Notes under the pieces: model-generated | What the model was told of the DNA's origin: nothing | Database searches by the model: none | Seen by the model: the letters and a program-made list of their open reading frames with translations, nothing else | Origin: Glandiceps talaboti | Lineage: Eukaryota > Hemichordata > Enteropneusta > Spengelidae | Assembly (NCBI RefSeq): GCF_964340395.1 | Contig: NC_135556.1 | Coordinates: 24,481,723 to 24,541,722, forward strand | Reading direction: 5' to 3' | Length of the DNA: 60,000 nt | In this document: in pieces, positions 43,601-55,528 of the stretch | Layout: the number at the start of each line of letters is the position of its first letter | How positions within the stretch are numbered: position 1 is the first letter of the stretch | Made by a program: the position numbers and the translations under genes

Positions 43601-46600
43601 CTTATTGCATATTACTTTACAATTCATTCACCAAATGATGTCATATACTCATTTTACATGTATAGCGCCCTCTGTGGTGACACTTTTGTTTTTCCTGCCT
43701 ATGTTGTTTATAAAGTGGTTCCAAGTAACCAAATGATCATACACACCTAAATTCAAGCTAAATTCTTTTATTTAGAAAAATGGCCTTTGTAAGATAAGAC
43801 AGTCTCACACACAAAAAGAAGTGTTTGTATGGAAACATAGCTGCAGACACAATAATTCAGTATATTTCCAATTGAATTTACTTCCTGAATCATTAATTTA
43901 TAAAAATCTGTGTTTCAGTGACCTGGTCCAAACCATGTTAATTTCCACATTTTGATGACATTAATTTTGTAATCATCGATTTACTCTGTAGGAAAGTTTC
44001 AAATTTCATGAAACCTGATATTTAATTTTAAGTGATGCCATATAAAGTAATTATGAATAAAGCTGGACAAATCACAGTTAGTTTTGTAGAATATTAATTC
44101 CTCAATATCAGTGTTTGAAATAATGTATGGAAACTATTTTAATGATGTCTTCTGTTTAATGCACTATACTAGGTGGAGTCCAGCAAAGGTGGATATGAAG
44201 ACCATATGTATGAGATAGATCTTACTATTATTACAGGTAACGGCATCTCATATATTAATCATCTGTTTTTGTTATAATTGCACTGATACACATATGAGAT
44301 ACATATGTTATCACAGATACAGACAGCATCACAGTACAACTATTATAGGTATACTAGAACACTGATAGAATAGAAGTGTTGGCTGTACGACTTTAGAATC
44401 TAACACATAAAGTGCCATCTCAAATATAAACATTAGAAAACATACCTTGTCATAGTTGATGTAATGAATGGTATTACCTTACAGAGGGAGTAATGGTGAT
44501 GTCATTTCCCTCAAGTTATGGAAGATATAACCCTATAGTAGAAGTAGCTGATACTCTGAACACTAGGTACCCTGGATCTTACAGAGTTTATAATTTATGT
44601 AGTAAGTACTTTTTAACTTTACATCAAACTTTCTCTAGAACTTGCAGTGAAAGTAGAGATATGTCATCAATTTGAGAATATGATAAATCCTATTACCGGT
44701 AACAGTATTCACTCATATTTGTCTCTGGTATTATTCACCAGTGAAGAAATTCCAGTAAAAAAGAATGAACATGAAAGAAAGTTTGGGTGATAATTTGATA
44801 CACACTGTCAATTATTGTTGATCTAGTTACTGTAGTAATAGTTGTTAGTGGATAGATAGAATCAGAGATTGTGTAGTCCAGTAGATCTAAGTTTGATAAT
44901 GAATTTTCAAGATGCAGCTGAGCTTGTTCTGGAACATGAGAACCCTTTGATTAGTTTACTGTGATTTGTCTGATGACTGAAGTAAGTAATAAAAATAAAG
45001 TTGATATGCAGTCCTTTGATATAATGACTGATTTCTCTTTGTTTACAGGTGAAGGTGGTTATGATGAGTCTTACTTTAATTTGAAAGTACAACGAGTCAA
45101 CATAGAGGACCAGAATGTACCAGCATTAAGGTATGTACTAATCTTTTAATTTCAAAGTGCAACACGCCAACATAGAAAACCAGAATGTACCAGCATTAAG
45201 GTATGTACCAGCATTAAGGTGTGTACCAGCATTAAGGTATGTACTAGTCATAAATGAAAATATTTTACTGTAGCAGTGAATTGTTGAAATAATCACTCAG
45301 AGGGACTGTGCACTCATGCAGGATGGCAAAGATTGGTGACCATTTCTTTTTTTTTTATTCTGAATTGCAGACTCAGTGTCTTGTACAGTCACATACTTCT
45401 GATAATGTCCTATCACTTACCTCTGATAATGTTGTGCATGAATGATATTACTGTGTCACATCACAAAGAGTGTCACATGCTGTGATGTAATATTATGCTG
45501 TGTTCCCTTTCATTGATGTCATGTTATGTTCTCTTTCAGTTATGTCATGGTACATATTCTCTTCCGCTAACATCATGCTATGCTATGTTCTCTTCCAGTG
45601 ATGTGATGTCTTTCTGTAAAGATGTCCAGTATTGGTTGTCTCTCAGTGAAGACAATGTAGTTGTAGCACACTGCAAAGGTGGCAAAGGTCAGTATCTAGT
45701 GCCCTCATAATAATATGCTACTACCGGTTAGTAATAATAATAATAATAATAATAATTTATTCCCACGTACAAAATGTGATACAGAACAGAACTAAATATC
45801 CTTATGTATATACATAAACGTGTTATTCGGGAAAAGGGTGTGGAAGTAGTTGTTACACAACTAATCAAGTCCTCCCCTCACAAAACATATGACACTCATC
45901 ATTTAATTTTGCCCTGTTTCAATCAAGACTATTTAACGTGGTAGATGATACATGGAAATACACTAAAATTACAAAATAAATTAAACATGAGCTCTAGATC
46001 CCGAAACAACCAGACTGTAGACATTTTTTAAATTCCCACTTAAACTCTGACCTGCATTGTATAGTCCTAATATGCACTGGTATTTTATTCCATAGTTTCG
46101 CACCTGCATATTTTATGCTGAATTGGCCCGACCTATGTTTTGTTCTTGGAATATTCAAATCGTTTCTCCTGCTTTGCCGTGTTGAATAAGAATGGCTAAT
46201 TGTAGTGAAGTAATCGTGGAAGATGCTTGGTAGTCTTTTATTTAAAACATCATGGACAAACATCGCTAATTGTAGGCTGTGTTGTTGAAAAATGTTTAGA
46301 ATACCGAGCTTTTGAAATAATGGTTCTGAAGGTACATTCCATTTGCTAAAAGTCATAATACGAATTAATCGTTTTTGTACAATAAATAATTCATTAAGGT
46401 ATTAAAGTCGGGTACGTACTCCCCCATACTTCCAGTCCATATGTGATGTGTGGGAGAACAGTGGAGTTATAAAGCATGATAAGTATATGTTGAGGCACAA
46501 CTTTGCAAATATGTAGGAATATGCCTGTAAGTTTGCTTATTTTAGAATTTACAGCAGTTATTTGTGGCTTCCAGGACATACACTGATCAATTGGCACTCC

Positions 46601-49600
46601 AACAAATGATGCAGTATCAGTTTCTTGCAGTATTGTGTCTTTTATGCGCATAGATCCAGTGTTATCCACTGTTTTCCTTTTGCTTTTCAGAATTAAGTAA
46701 TTCGTTTTAGCTAGATTTATCGTTAGCTTATTCGCATCACACCAATTTGTGATATTTGTTAAGTCATAGCTCATTGATGTCATATCAATAATATTACTTC
46801 TATCAGTAAAAGTATGGAATAAATTTGAATCATCGGCATACAATCTAAAGTCAAATAAATCGGAAGATAGTGGTATATCATTAATATATACAAGAAAAAG
46901 TGTAGGTCCTAGAATTGTAATGTTTCTTGTATTTACAATCTTCGGTAAAGTCTTCAGTGTTCACAATGGTTTCAATAGTATAGACTCAGATCATGATTTT
47001 TTTGCGAACTGAGACTATTCTCAGGTCAACGTTGTTTTGCCTTCTAAGACTGGCAAACTGAGACTGGTCTCAGATGACTATTTTTTGCAAACTGAGACTC
47101 TCAGTTCATGGTCTCATATTAACAATGCTTTAGGTACCCTTACATACCACATGTCTGTCTCTATCAGTCTGTCTGTCTCCCCTCTGTTTGTCTGTCTTCC
47201 TGTGAATCAAAGCATTCATCCACTCATTCATCTAGACAGTCGTGATTGAGGGACTGTGATCTAGACCTTATCAATACCAATCTATCAATACCAGAATTTA
47301 TTTTGTATCTGAGTTGCCTAAATATTATCAGTACATATGAAGCCAGTGTCGATATTTTGTCTGTCTTTATTTCACCAGGGAGAACTGGAATGATGTTGTC
47401 AGCTTTCTTAGTACATTGTGATATGTATGAACAAGCTAAGGTAAGTCCTGGAATGAAAAGCATTCACATTGGGGAGCCAAGGTATGGTTTGTATATATTT
47501 CTATGTCTGTTGTTGTTTTTGTTCATTCTACACACTTCAGGCGGAAGAATAGCAACGCCAACAAGACTAATTAATTAGACTAATTAATTAGACTGTACCA
47601 GTAGTTTAAACGACAATGCCATGCCCGGAAATAAATCTATTTTCATAAATTTTAGTTCCTGGAGAATCTGAAGTGCTTAATACCTTCAGATAAATAGTCA
47701 TGAATATGCATTGTTCATCTAATACACATTCATGTATGCAGAGACCCATGATGCAACAGTGTCATACTGTGCTAGAAAAATAGAGTAGAGTTTCAATTTG
47801 GTTTTGGCAAGCTAGTAGCAATCTAGTGAAATTTATGTGATGGGAAATCATGAATTAATACTTCACAACAACAAAATTTATGAAAATACCTGTATTTCCT
47901 GGAGTGATGTTGTCTTCTAATGGGCACGGTTTTATTTGCCTAGAAATCACTCAATCAGTATTCTTTCTTTTTCTTTGGAAATACCAAAATTGATACAAAA
48001 AAATATGCAGACAACATGAATTGTGTTTGCAGTGATTAATGGTTTGTTACAGTTCACTCACAGCACCAACTGTATGCCCAATGTTTGTATACACAACATG
48101 ACGACACAGCCTGAAAATAGCACTTGTTTGACATGTGGTTGATATCATTTTTCAGGGTAGTTTATTAAACTTCATTGGAAATGCCACTCAGAATAGATGT
48201 ATGAAATATCCAGCAGTAGAAACACCAAGTCAGGTAACACACCTTTGCTTGTATGAAATGTGTTTTGGTATGAAACACCAAGTCAGGTAACACGCCTTTG
48301 CTTGTATTAAATATCAGTTATGTGTTTTGGTATGAAACACCAAGTCAGGTAACACACCTTTGCTTGTATGAAATATTAGTTATGTGTTTTGGTATATGAA
48401 ACACCAAGTCAGGTAACACACCTTTGCTTGTATGAAATGTGTTTTGGTATGAAACACCAAGTGAGGTAACACACCTTTGCTTGTATGAAATATTAGTCAA
48501 TGTGTTTTGGTATGAAACACCAAGTCAGGTAACACACCTTTGCTTGTATTAAATATCAGTTATGTGTTTTGGTATGAAACACCAAGTGAGGTAACACACC
48601 TTTGCTTGTATGAAATATCCGTGATGTGTGTTGGTATGAAACACCAAGTCAGGTAATATGGTGTCTTGTGTATGAAATGTAAGTTTAATATACAATTCTT
48701 TTATTTATCATCGTTTGTGAAAAACACTTGACAAAAACCAACTGTAATTATAATCCTTCAAGTTTGCAGCATCTTCAGTGTTGAATTTTGATTGAATTTC
48801 AGATGTATTTATTTGATACTAATAACTTAGATATTATTTTCAGAGTCGATATGTTGAGTATATTAAAGAGATGAAGTCACAGTATGAAGGAGAATTACCA
48901 CCATCTAAAGAACTGAAACTAGCATCTATACAACTGAAGGCAATGTCAGGTTGGTAGTACATGTATTATCTTATACTTGTGAAGTAGTCATACCACCACC
49001 ACCACCACTACCACCATCATCACAATCAACACCCCACCCCCAAAATTACCATCACCACCACTACCATCACCATCACCACCATCATCACAATTGCCATCAT
49101 CACCACCACCACCCCACCACCCCCAACATCACCACCACCACCACCGCTGCCGAGGCCACCACACCCAACATCACCTCCACCACTACCATCATAACCACCA
49201 CCACTACCACTACTACTACCTCAAGAACATAATGTTGTAATTATAAGGTGATGTCTATGACCATTTGACCTTTACCCCATATACAGTGCTTATAACCATG
49301 GCAACAATGATTTATTTTATTACAGGCATTGGGAAAGGAGATGGCAGAGATCTTAGATTTGAGATTCTTTCCAACAAACTCAGAATATATGAATGTAGAC
49401 TGGGTAGTAAAGTCAACTGTCAGGTAATACTATTTTATACCACATTGTGCAAGCCAAGTTGTTCATGTTAGAACAGAAAATACAAGATTTATACCCAGGT
49501 TGTCTTACAGCACAGCAATGTATGTCTATGCAATTTGTTCTACTTTACCCCAGTTTTTCTTAAGCTTGCACTGGTAGAATTATATAACATTTCCCAATGC

Positions 49601-50900
49601 ATTTCTTCATTCAGCCAGAAAATACTCATTAAAAAGGGGTTTTGCCATTTACTCGTCTTCAACTCGTAGTGACAAGGCCCACTATGCAACTCTTATTTTT
49701 TATGCCTGAAAGAAGAAACACACAATATTGGAATATCATCCTGTCAACACAAAACAAAGTCAAATTCTGTTCAGTTAGATTTGTTAGTAGCTTAGTGTGT
49801 ATATATGGTACTTACATGGTAGTCTGCCATTATATTGTCCTTTTCAGACTACCTGTAATTTTGATACATGCAGTGAAGTTTTCAAAAATATAGCTTTTGT
49901 AACTAGTAGATATGCTATTACAGTGGTTGTCAATATTTTATTATTTTCAGACTACCTTTGATTATGATACAGGCAGTGTACTTACCAAGATACTCAACTC
50001 ACCAGTATTGTCAGGAGATGTTAAAATAGTTTGCTATTCATCAACTGTAAGTAATGTACATTTTGAGTTGTACGTGTATGTCTATGTATTAACACAACAT
50101 GGAGAGATTTTTTCGTAACACTTATTGTTCCATGCAATGGAAAGACGTTGTCAATGATCTGTTTTACACTGAGATTATAATTACCACATTATGTTCTTGT
50201 ATAATGTTACTATGTCCAGATATGAAATATAGAGTATCTGTGTTTCCATTCTGGTTTCATTATGTGCTGTAATGCACACATGCTGTATTTAACATTACAG
50301 AAGAGTGTACCCACAGGTTATGTAGATTCTGTATTCAATGTATGTTTCCACACTAGTGTCATTATGTGTTGTAATGTACACATACTATGTTTAACATTAC
50401 AGAAGAGTGTACCCACAGGTTATGTAGATTCTGTATTCAATGTATGTTTCCACACTAGTTTCATTATGTGTTGTAATGCACACATACTGTATTTAACATT
50501 ACAGAAGAGTGTACCCACAGGTTATGTAGATTCTGTATTCTATGTATGTTTCCATACTGGTTTCATTATGGGCTGTAATGTACACATACTATGTTTAACA
50601 TTACAGAAGAGTGTACCCACAGGCTATGTAGATTCTGTATTCTATGTATGTTTCCATACTAGTTTCATTATGGGCTGTAATGTACACATACTATGTTTAA
50701 CATTACAGAAGAGTGTACCCACTGGTTATGGAGACTCGGCATTCTATGTATGTTTCCACACTGGTTTCATTGAAGACAACACATTACATTTACAACGTTC
50801 TGAGTTAGACAACCTTCACAAAGAAAAGACATGGAAAGTGTTTAAAGAGGAGTTTGCTGTCACTTTTAAATTTCGTGATTTACATGAGAGTATTGCATAG
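40677..50900 (+). CDS. TPTE/VSP-like: Voltage-sensor-containing phosphoinositide phosphatase (VSP/TPTE family), 559 aa, 15 exons
   Basis: Exons: 40677-40954, 41915-41962, 42167-42328, 42452-42568, 43499-43589, 44173-44236, 44485-44601, 45049-45130, 45599-45687, 47379-47440, 48156-48233, 48844-48949, 49326-49423, 49951-50046, 50709-50900. They sum to 1680 nt with unbroken phase. An acidic N-terminus (about 92 aa) leads to S1 (110-129), S2 (about 138-160), S3 (WYMVLDLCV, D175) and S4 (IRFIRVLFFVRF, Arg 208, 211, 217). Then come the basic linker YQQKKQKRH, the phosphatase motifs MSFPSS, YRVYNLCSE and EDQNVP (D313), and the loop HCKGGKGRTG (Cys345, Arg351). ETPSQSRYV and a C2 domain (about 432-559, ending SELDNLHKEKTWKV, EEFAVTF) follow. 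The family dephosphorylates PI(4,5)P2/PI(3,4,5)P3 in response to voltage. Odd points: the S4 i+6 position is Phe214, and GNATQN stands where relatives have an ERRTD-like loop. Splice-junction repeats affect exons 8, 9, 11, 14 and 15. Exon 15 could start earlier in frame. Confidence 0.93.
45089..45245. repeat. Junction minisatellite: exon-8 donor of VSP
   Basis: The exon end AACATAGAGGACCAGAATGT plus ACCAGCATTAAG|GTATGTAC is copied at about 45161-45207 with three changes. A shorter unit ACCAGCATTAAGGTATGT is then repeated twice more. Each copy presents a GT donor. Confidence 0.88.
45470..45610. repeat. Junction minisatellite: exon-9 acceptor of VSP
   Basis: The true acceptor TGTTCTCTTCCAG|TGATGTGATG (exon from 45599) is preceded by TGTTCCCTTTCATTGATGTC, TGTTCTCTTTCAGTTATGTC and ATTCTCTTCCGCTAACATC, all about 45 bp or less apart. 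One earlier copy retains a usable CAG. Confidence 0.75.
45731..46925 (-). mobile_element. 5'-truncated non-LTR retrotransposon in VSP intron 9
   Basis: The minus-strand readings give LGPTLFLVYINDIP, then the catalytic FRLYADDSNLF. Thumb/connection segments follow: NKLTINLAKTNYLI, SFVGVPIDQCMSW, HITYGLEVWG, and in another frame KLGILNIFQQHSL and RSGQFSIKYAGAKLWNKIP. A frameshift lies near 46390, so it is dead. The 3' end, at low coordinates, is an (AAT)n tract (45731-45760), a microsatellite tail rather than poly(A), as in CR1/L2-like elements (inference). It is antisense to VSP, inside the intron splitting the catalytic loop. Confidence 0.85.
47690..47975. repeat. Dispersed repeat, copy 2 (VSP intron 10)
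   Basis: It is collinear with 6660-6945 (GTCATGAATATGCATTG, GACCCATGATGCAACAGTG, ATGAATT, TTTCCTGGAGTG). No coding capacity. Confidence 0.6.
48214..48660. repeat. Junction minisatellite: exon-11 donor of VSP (about eight copies)
   Basis: The exon 11 end GAAACACCAAGTCAG|GTAACAC at 48233 recurs seven more times (about 48283, 48344, 48407, 48459, 48523, 48586, 48648) as GAAACACCAAGT(C/G)AGGTAA, with the intronic CTTTGCTTGTATGAAAT between. Period is about 50-65 bp. Every copy retains a GT donor. Confidence 0.92.
48984..49230. repeat. (CCA/CAT)n trinucleotide satellite in VSP intron 12
   Basis: Imperfect CAC/CAT/CCA units. The His/Thr/Pro-rich ORF over it is an artefact. Confidence 0.9.
49841..49990. 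repeat. Junction duplication: exon-14 acceptor of VSP
   Basis: TTTTCAGACTACCTGTAATT plus TTGATACATGCAGTG at 49841 is a 103-bp-displaced copy of the real TTTTCAG|ACTACCTTTGATT junction at 49951. The copy keeps the AG but has TAA in the corresponding frame. Confidence 0.8.
50222..50760. repeat. In-frame 102-bp junction minisatellite: exon-15 acceptor of VSP (five acceptors)
   Basis: Acceptor copies ACATTACAG|AAGAGTGTACCCAC occur with exon-like starts at 50301, 50403, 50505, 50607 and 50709, spaced exactly 102 bp. A partial unit starts near 50222. 102 bp is 34 codons. The frame is open from 50262 to the stop at 50900, so each acceptor joins exon 14 in the same frame. Alternative products would be 559, 593, 627, 661 or 695 aa. 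I take 50709 as the basic exon from comparison with remembered TPTE proteins. Confidence 0.93.
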
Positions 50901-52580
50901 TAAAATAAAAAATACATTGAAATATTGTAACTAGGTTAAAATAATAATTCTGCTAAAAAAACAAGCTTTCAGTTATCTAAGATAGACACAAACTAAAACT
51001 ATTGTTGTTTGGTGTGGTAGATTACACAAGTGGGTCATGCCTCTGTTGTACTGAAAACCCTGTAATCAAGGTACTGTAACTCTTGAAATCCACAGAAATG
51101 TACACTTCAAGATCATGGAAGTCATCAGAAATGCCAACTTACTGTAAATACTATTAAAACATTAAACTATATTAAAATAGTTTGCCTGTGTCTATCTTAG
51201 TTAACTGTCGTATGTTATGTAGTAATATCAATTTGATGAATTTTTAAAATTATATTGTAGCAACATTTACATATGAATTAACTTTGGAAATGAATGAAAT
51301 ATGTGAATAAACTCTGAATGAAATCCATGAATAAACACACTCATTTCATTACAAATGAATTTACATACAAATTATGATAAACTAAAATTAGATTTAATAA
51401 AATTTGGCCAATTTGTTCATGTAATACAATAAATTTGGCTTATAAAATTAATTGTAACTTAAACCAAAATATAGAAGAAAATAATTTGATAAATTAAATG
51501 ACTGAAAATTTGCCAATATATCTATTATGAATCTATTTTTGGATGAAGTCAGTCGAATAACATGAGACAGAAGTGTAATATTGCACTTTAATAATCACAT
51601 TAAATGACTAATACTTTTCTCTTGGCATTAGCCACTCTACCAGCTTTAAAACAGGCCTGGTAATTAAATGTAAATTGTGAATTTTAATATTTATTGTACT
51701 CGAAAGATGTACAATTGATTTGCATAAATACAGTATTAGATATATAAATGTAGAACATAGTTTCTTTTTGTATTAGTTTGAAGTCAAGTAATGTCATGTT
51801 TTAAGGAACTTCAGTTAAATTACTCACAAATCATAAATACATGTGTCCATCAGTCATGAAGTCATAGTAAAGAAATGATCACGATGACCGTATATGACCT
51901 TTGTACAAACATAATTCAATATTCCTTTCCTGTAATTCCAGGTATTAAAGAATTGGAATATGCCATTTTATTTTATACTGAGAGCCAGTCAATGCAATGT
52001 TACTTTATTTTTTATATTATCAGTCAGTAAAGTGGTAAAGTTAGATTTGTTAAAAGTGATCATTTAAAAAAAAACCTGTAGAATGTATTGAAAGAGATTG
52101 TATTAGGTACCTGATTTTAAAAAAGAAATAAAACATTCAGAAACGGACTTTGAAGGTATATGTACATTTTTTTGACAGAGATTTTAAAGAATTCTTGGTA
52201 CCTGCAGTAGCTTTTTACCTCATGCTAGAGGGTCAAAATTGAACAAGGTTGACTTATTCTCATGTGCCTATAGTATTAAATGCATGTGAAGAGCGTGGAG
52301 CAGTTTTATGGTGTCGACCAAGAAGTTGAATGATTGTTATTCTTATGATTCACCTAGGCAGTAATATTGTATTTCAGGTACTGACAGTTGGTGTTTGCAA
52401 GCTTATTATGAACATTTTAATGTTTTGATACATAAATTGAGTATAGTGTAGTGTATAGGGTTTATTTGAAGTTATATTCATTTTATAGTCTCATTATCTA
52501 ACAGGTAGTTCCATGTAAATATCCATGTAGTATTATGTTTGCATTGTGAAATTCTTTAGATCATGGATTCTTTAATCACA

Positions 52581-52863
52581 CAGGGCTTGAAATTAACAGT
52601 AGTCCTATGTCCACAGACAACCATTTCTTGTCATTGGGCTACCACAATATTCAGCTGGTAGCCCTGCCACTGATTATGTGAAGATTTAAAGGATGGAAGA
52701 TTTACGGATATGAAAGTATTTTAATAACACACATATTTCCAATAGAGGAACGCTGTTTTCAGTTCAGGAATATGGAACTACTTGTCACCATCCTTGGGCT
52801 ACCACTTTCAGAAATTGGTAGCCCACTAGGACTACCAAAGAAAAACATTAATTTCAAGCCCTG
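52581..52863. mobile_element. MITE-like element with CAGGGCTTGAAATTAA ends
   Basis: The left end CAGGGCTTGAAATTAACAGT and the right end TTAATTTCAAGCCCTG are inverted repeats. The internal pairs AGTCCTA/TAGGACT and GGGCTACCAC/GTGGTAGCC-like segments continue the symmetry. CAGGG ends suggest hAT type. The target duplication is not clear (possibly TCACA). Confidence 0.65.
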
Positions 52864-53304
52864 TCACACCATATCTATGTTGCACACACAAAGGACAATA
52901 CCCAATTGAATTATGGGGGTGATGTGAAGCTATTACAAGGTTGCCCCTGATTGGATAACAGTAATTCACTAAACAATACAGCCAACAGATGTGCTTGTAT
53001 CCTTATTTTTCTAACCAACCAGAATGGACCTTATGAAGTACTTCACATTATCTGTATTATGTCTTGTACTGTGAATATTTGGGATTTGTTTGTATGATTT
53101 TGATTGTGTCAAAAGTTTCATTCATAATTATGCCCATATTATTGTTACACTTGTTCATATTAGAGTGGCTATGTGGATGAGAATTGGGTAGTTTAAAAGA
53201 CAACTTTGTGTAATTTCACATTGTTTTCCCAAGTAGAAAAATATAATAGAGCTGTTTTATCAGTTAAAAATCCAAAATGATTTTTTTTTTATCTGTTGTG
53301 AAAT

Positions 53305-53346
53305 GAAATAAATAAATGAATAAATAAATAAATAAATAAATAAATA
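53305..53346. repeat. (AAAT)n microsatellite
   Basis: About ten AAAT units with one GAAT variant. Confidence 0.9.
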
Positions 53347-54207
53347 CAACTAAACATGAATTATTGATGTTTATCTGCTGTGTAGTTTTTTTTTATGAAT
53401 AACGGAGGAATGAAAACGAACAGACACTTTTTGGATTCACATTGTTTATTAAAAACATGAATATTAAACAAGATGAAATGTGTTGGTTTCAGTCACTTTC
53501 ACTGATCAGTATTATACTTGGCAGTGATCCAACTTTGCCTTCTATTTGGGTACAGGACATCATGTATTTTACTTGTATGGGTATATATATAAAAACATTA
53601 TCACACTGCTTCTCGTGGAGAAGTGACAGGTAAAATATTGCCTTCCACAAAAGTGAAAAATTCACTTGCTGAATGATGTGGAAGTTACTAATTAACATGT
53701 AGAACAGAACAGCATGGATTGGTTATCAACACACATCAGATACATCACACAATTTAAAACTGCAGTACATATATGTTTGTAATTATACTGTTATTATTTC
53801 AGATCAAAAGTTGAGGATTGAACCACATAAATATTGTTAACATAAAACCATTGTATGTAAACATAGACTTGTGATATGTCATGGTAAAAAGATGATGCTA
53901 CCGATACACATCAAAACACATCTTACTCAATTGTAAGCTGAACAAGTAAAAAGATGACCCTGCATGTCAAAACACATTTTGACCAATTGCAGGTTGAACA
54001 AATAAAAGTTGAGACACGTTATATTTTACTACAATACACAACTCTTATACTGAGAGTTAGCTGTATTTAGACAGTACCAGTGATGAAGATAAAAAGTTTC
54101 TTTGAAGGTGACAGGAATTCTGTCTAAATCCAGCAGGGTACTGAGATTCTACTACAAGTTATACGGTATAAACAGTACTATACTAACACAAGCAGGACAA
54201 GTCCTGG

Positions 54208-54271
54208 ACTGTAAGACATGTCATGTTGTTCAGCCCTATCTGATAGTGCGACACGAATGTTGTATCTTACA
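54208..54271. repeat. CTGTAAGA-type short MITE
   Basis: GGACTGTAAGACATGTCATG at the left and GTTGTATCTTACAGACC at the right are inverted. It shares GTTGTTCAGC with the copy near 15243. It lies next to the start of the 54284 minisatellite. Confidence 0.5.
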
Positions 54272-54283
54272 GACCAAAAAAGT

Positions 54284-55310
54284 CCTAGTACCGGTATTAT
54301 GGCTGCTACAATAGCAATCTCCACAACATGGTCCTAGTACCGGTATTATGGCTGCTACAATAGCAATCTTCACAACATGGTCCTAGTACCGGTATTATGG
54401 CTGCTACAATAGCAATCTCCACAACATGGTCCTAGTATCGGTATGATGGCTGCTACAATAGCAACCTCCACAACATGGTCCTATATAGTACCGGTATTAT
54501 GGCTGCTACAATAGCAATCTCCACAACATGGTCCTAGTATCGGTATGATGGCTGCTACAATAGCAACCTCCACAACATGGTCCTATATAGTACCGGTATT
54601 ATGGCTGCTACAATAGCAACCTCCACAACATGGTCCTATATAGTACCGGTATTATGGCTGCTACAATAGCAACCTCCACAACATGGTCCTATATAGTACC
54701 GGTATTATGGCTGCTACAATAGCAATCTCCATAACATGGTCCTATATAGTACCGGTATTATGGCTGCTACAATAGCAATCTCCATAACATGGTCCTATAT
54801 ACCGTAGTATCGGTATTATGGCTGCTACAATAGCAACCTCCACAACATGGTCCTATATAGTACCGGTATTATGGCTGCTACAATAGCAATCTCCATAACA
54901 TGGTCCTATATAGTACCGGTATTATGGCTGCTACAATAGCAATCTCCATAACATGGTCCTATATAGTACCGGTATTATGACTGCTACAATAGCAATCTCC
55001 ATAACATGGTCCTATATAGTACCGGTATTATGGCTGCTACAATAGCAATCTCCATAACATGGTCCTATATAGTACCGGTATTATGGCTGCTACAATAGCA
55101 ATCTCCATAACATGGTCCTATATAGTACCGGTAATTATGGCTGCTACAATAGCAATCTCCACAACATGGTCCTATATAGTACTGGTATTATGGCTGCTAC
55201 AATAGCAATCTCCATAACATGGTCCTATATAGTACCGGTATTATGACTGCTACAATAGCAATCTCCATAACATGGTCCTATATAGTACCGGTAATTATGG
55301 CTGCTGATGC
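54284..55310. repeat. About 53-bp minisatellite, about 20 copies, downstream of VSP
   Basis: Unit: TAGTACCGGTATTATGGCTG, CTACAATAGCAATCTCCA, CAACATGGTCCTATA. Early units are about 48 bp, later ones gain TATA before TAGTACC. Variants (CAATCTCCATAAC versus CAACCTCCACAAC) are grouped, as expected from unequal exchange. Confidence 0.95.
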
Positions 55311-55528
55311 TAGCCTACGTCTTTTAAAAAGTGAACAAAATAAAAAGAATATAAATACAGCAAAATGCAGTTCATAGTAAATGTGAAACTTCACTCCCTC
55401 AGGCACAAGATTTGATAATTTAAAAATGTATTAAAGTTTGGTCTAACAGTCAAGATACAATATAATACATCCCAATCACATATACAATATAAGAGTCCTT
55501 AGTAGTTGTATCACAGTTAGGGTCATAG

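Noticed and set aside
48951-49232. His/Thr/Pro-rich ORF
   Set aside because: Trinucleotide satellite in VSP intron 12.
50262-50900. A 212-aa ORF as an independent repeat protein
   Set aside because: It is the open array of exon-15 acceptor copies plus the true last exon of VSP; the repeated part alternates exon-like and intron-like sequence.
54284-55310. Possible CRISPR-like array (also 56898 and 59327)
   Set aside because: Head-to-tail units without unique spacers in a eukaryotic intron or intergenic region; they are minisatellites.
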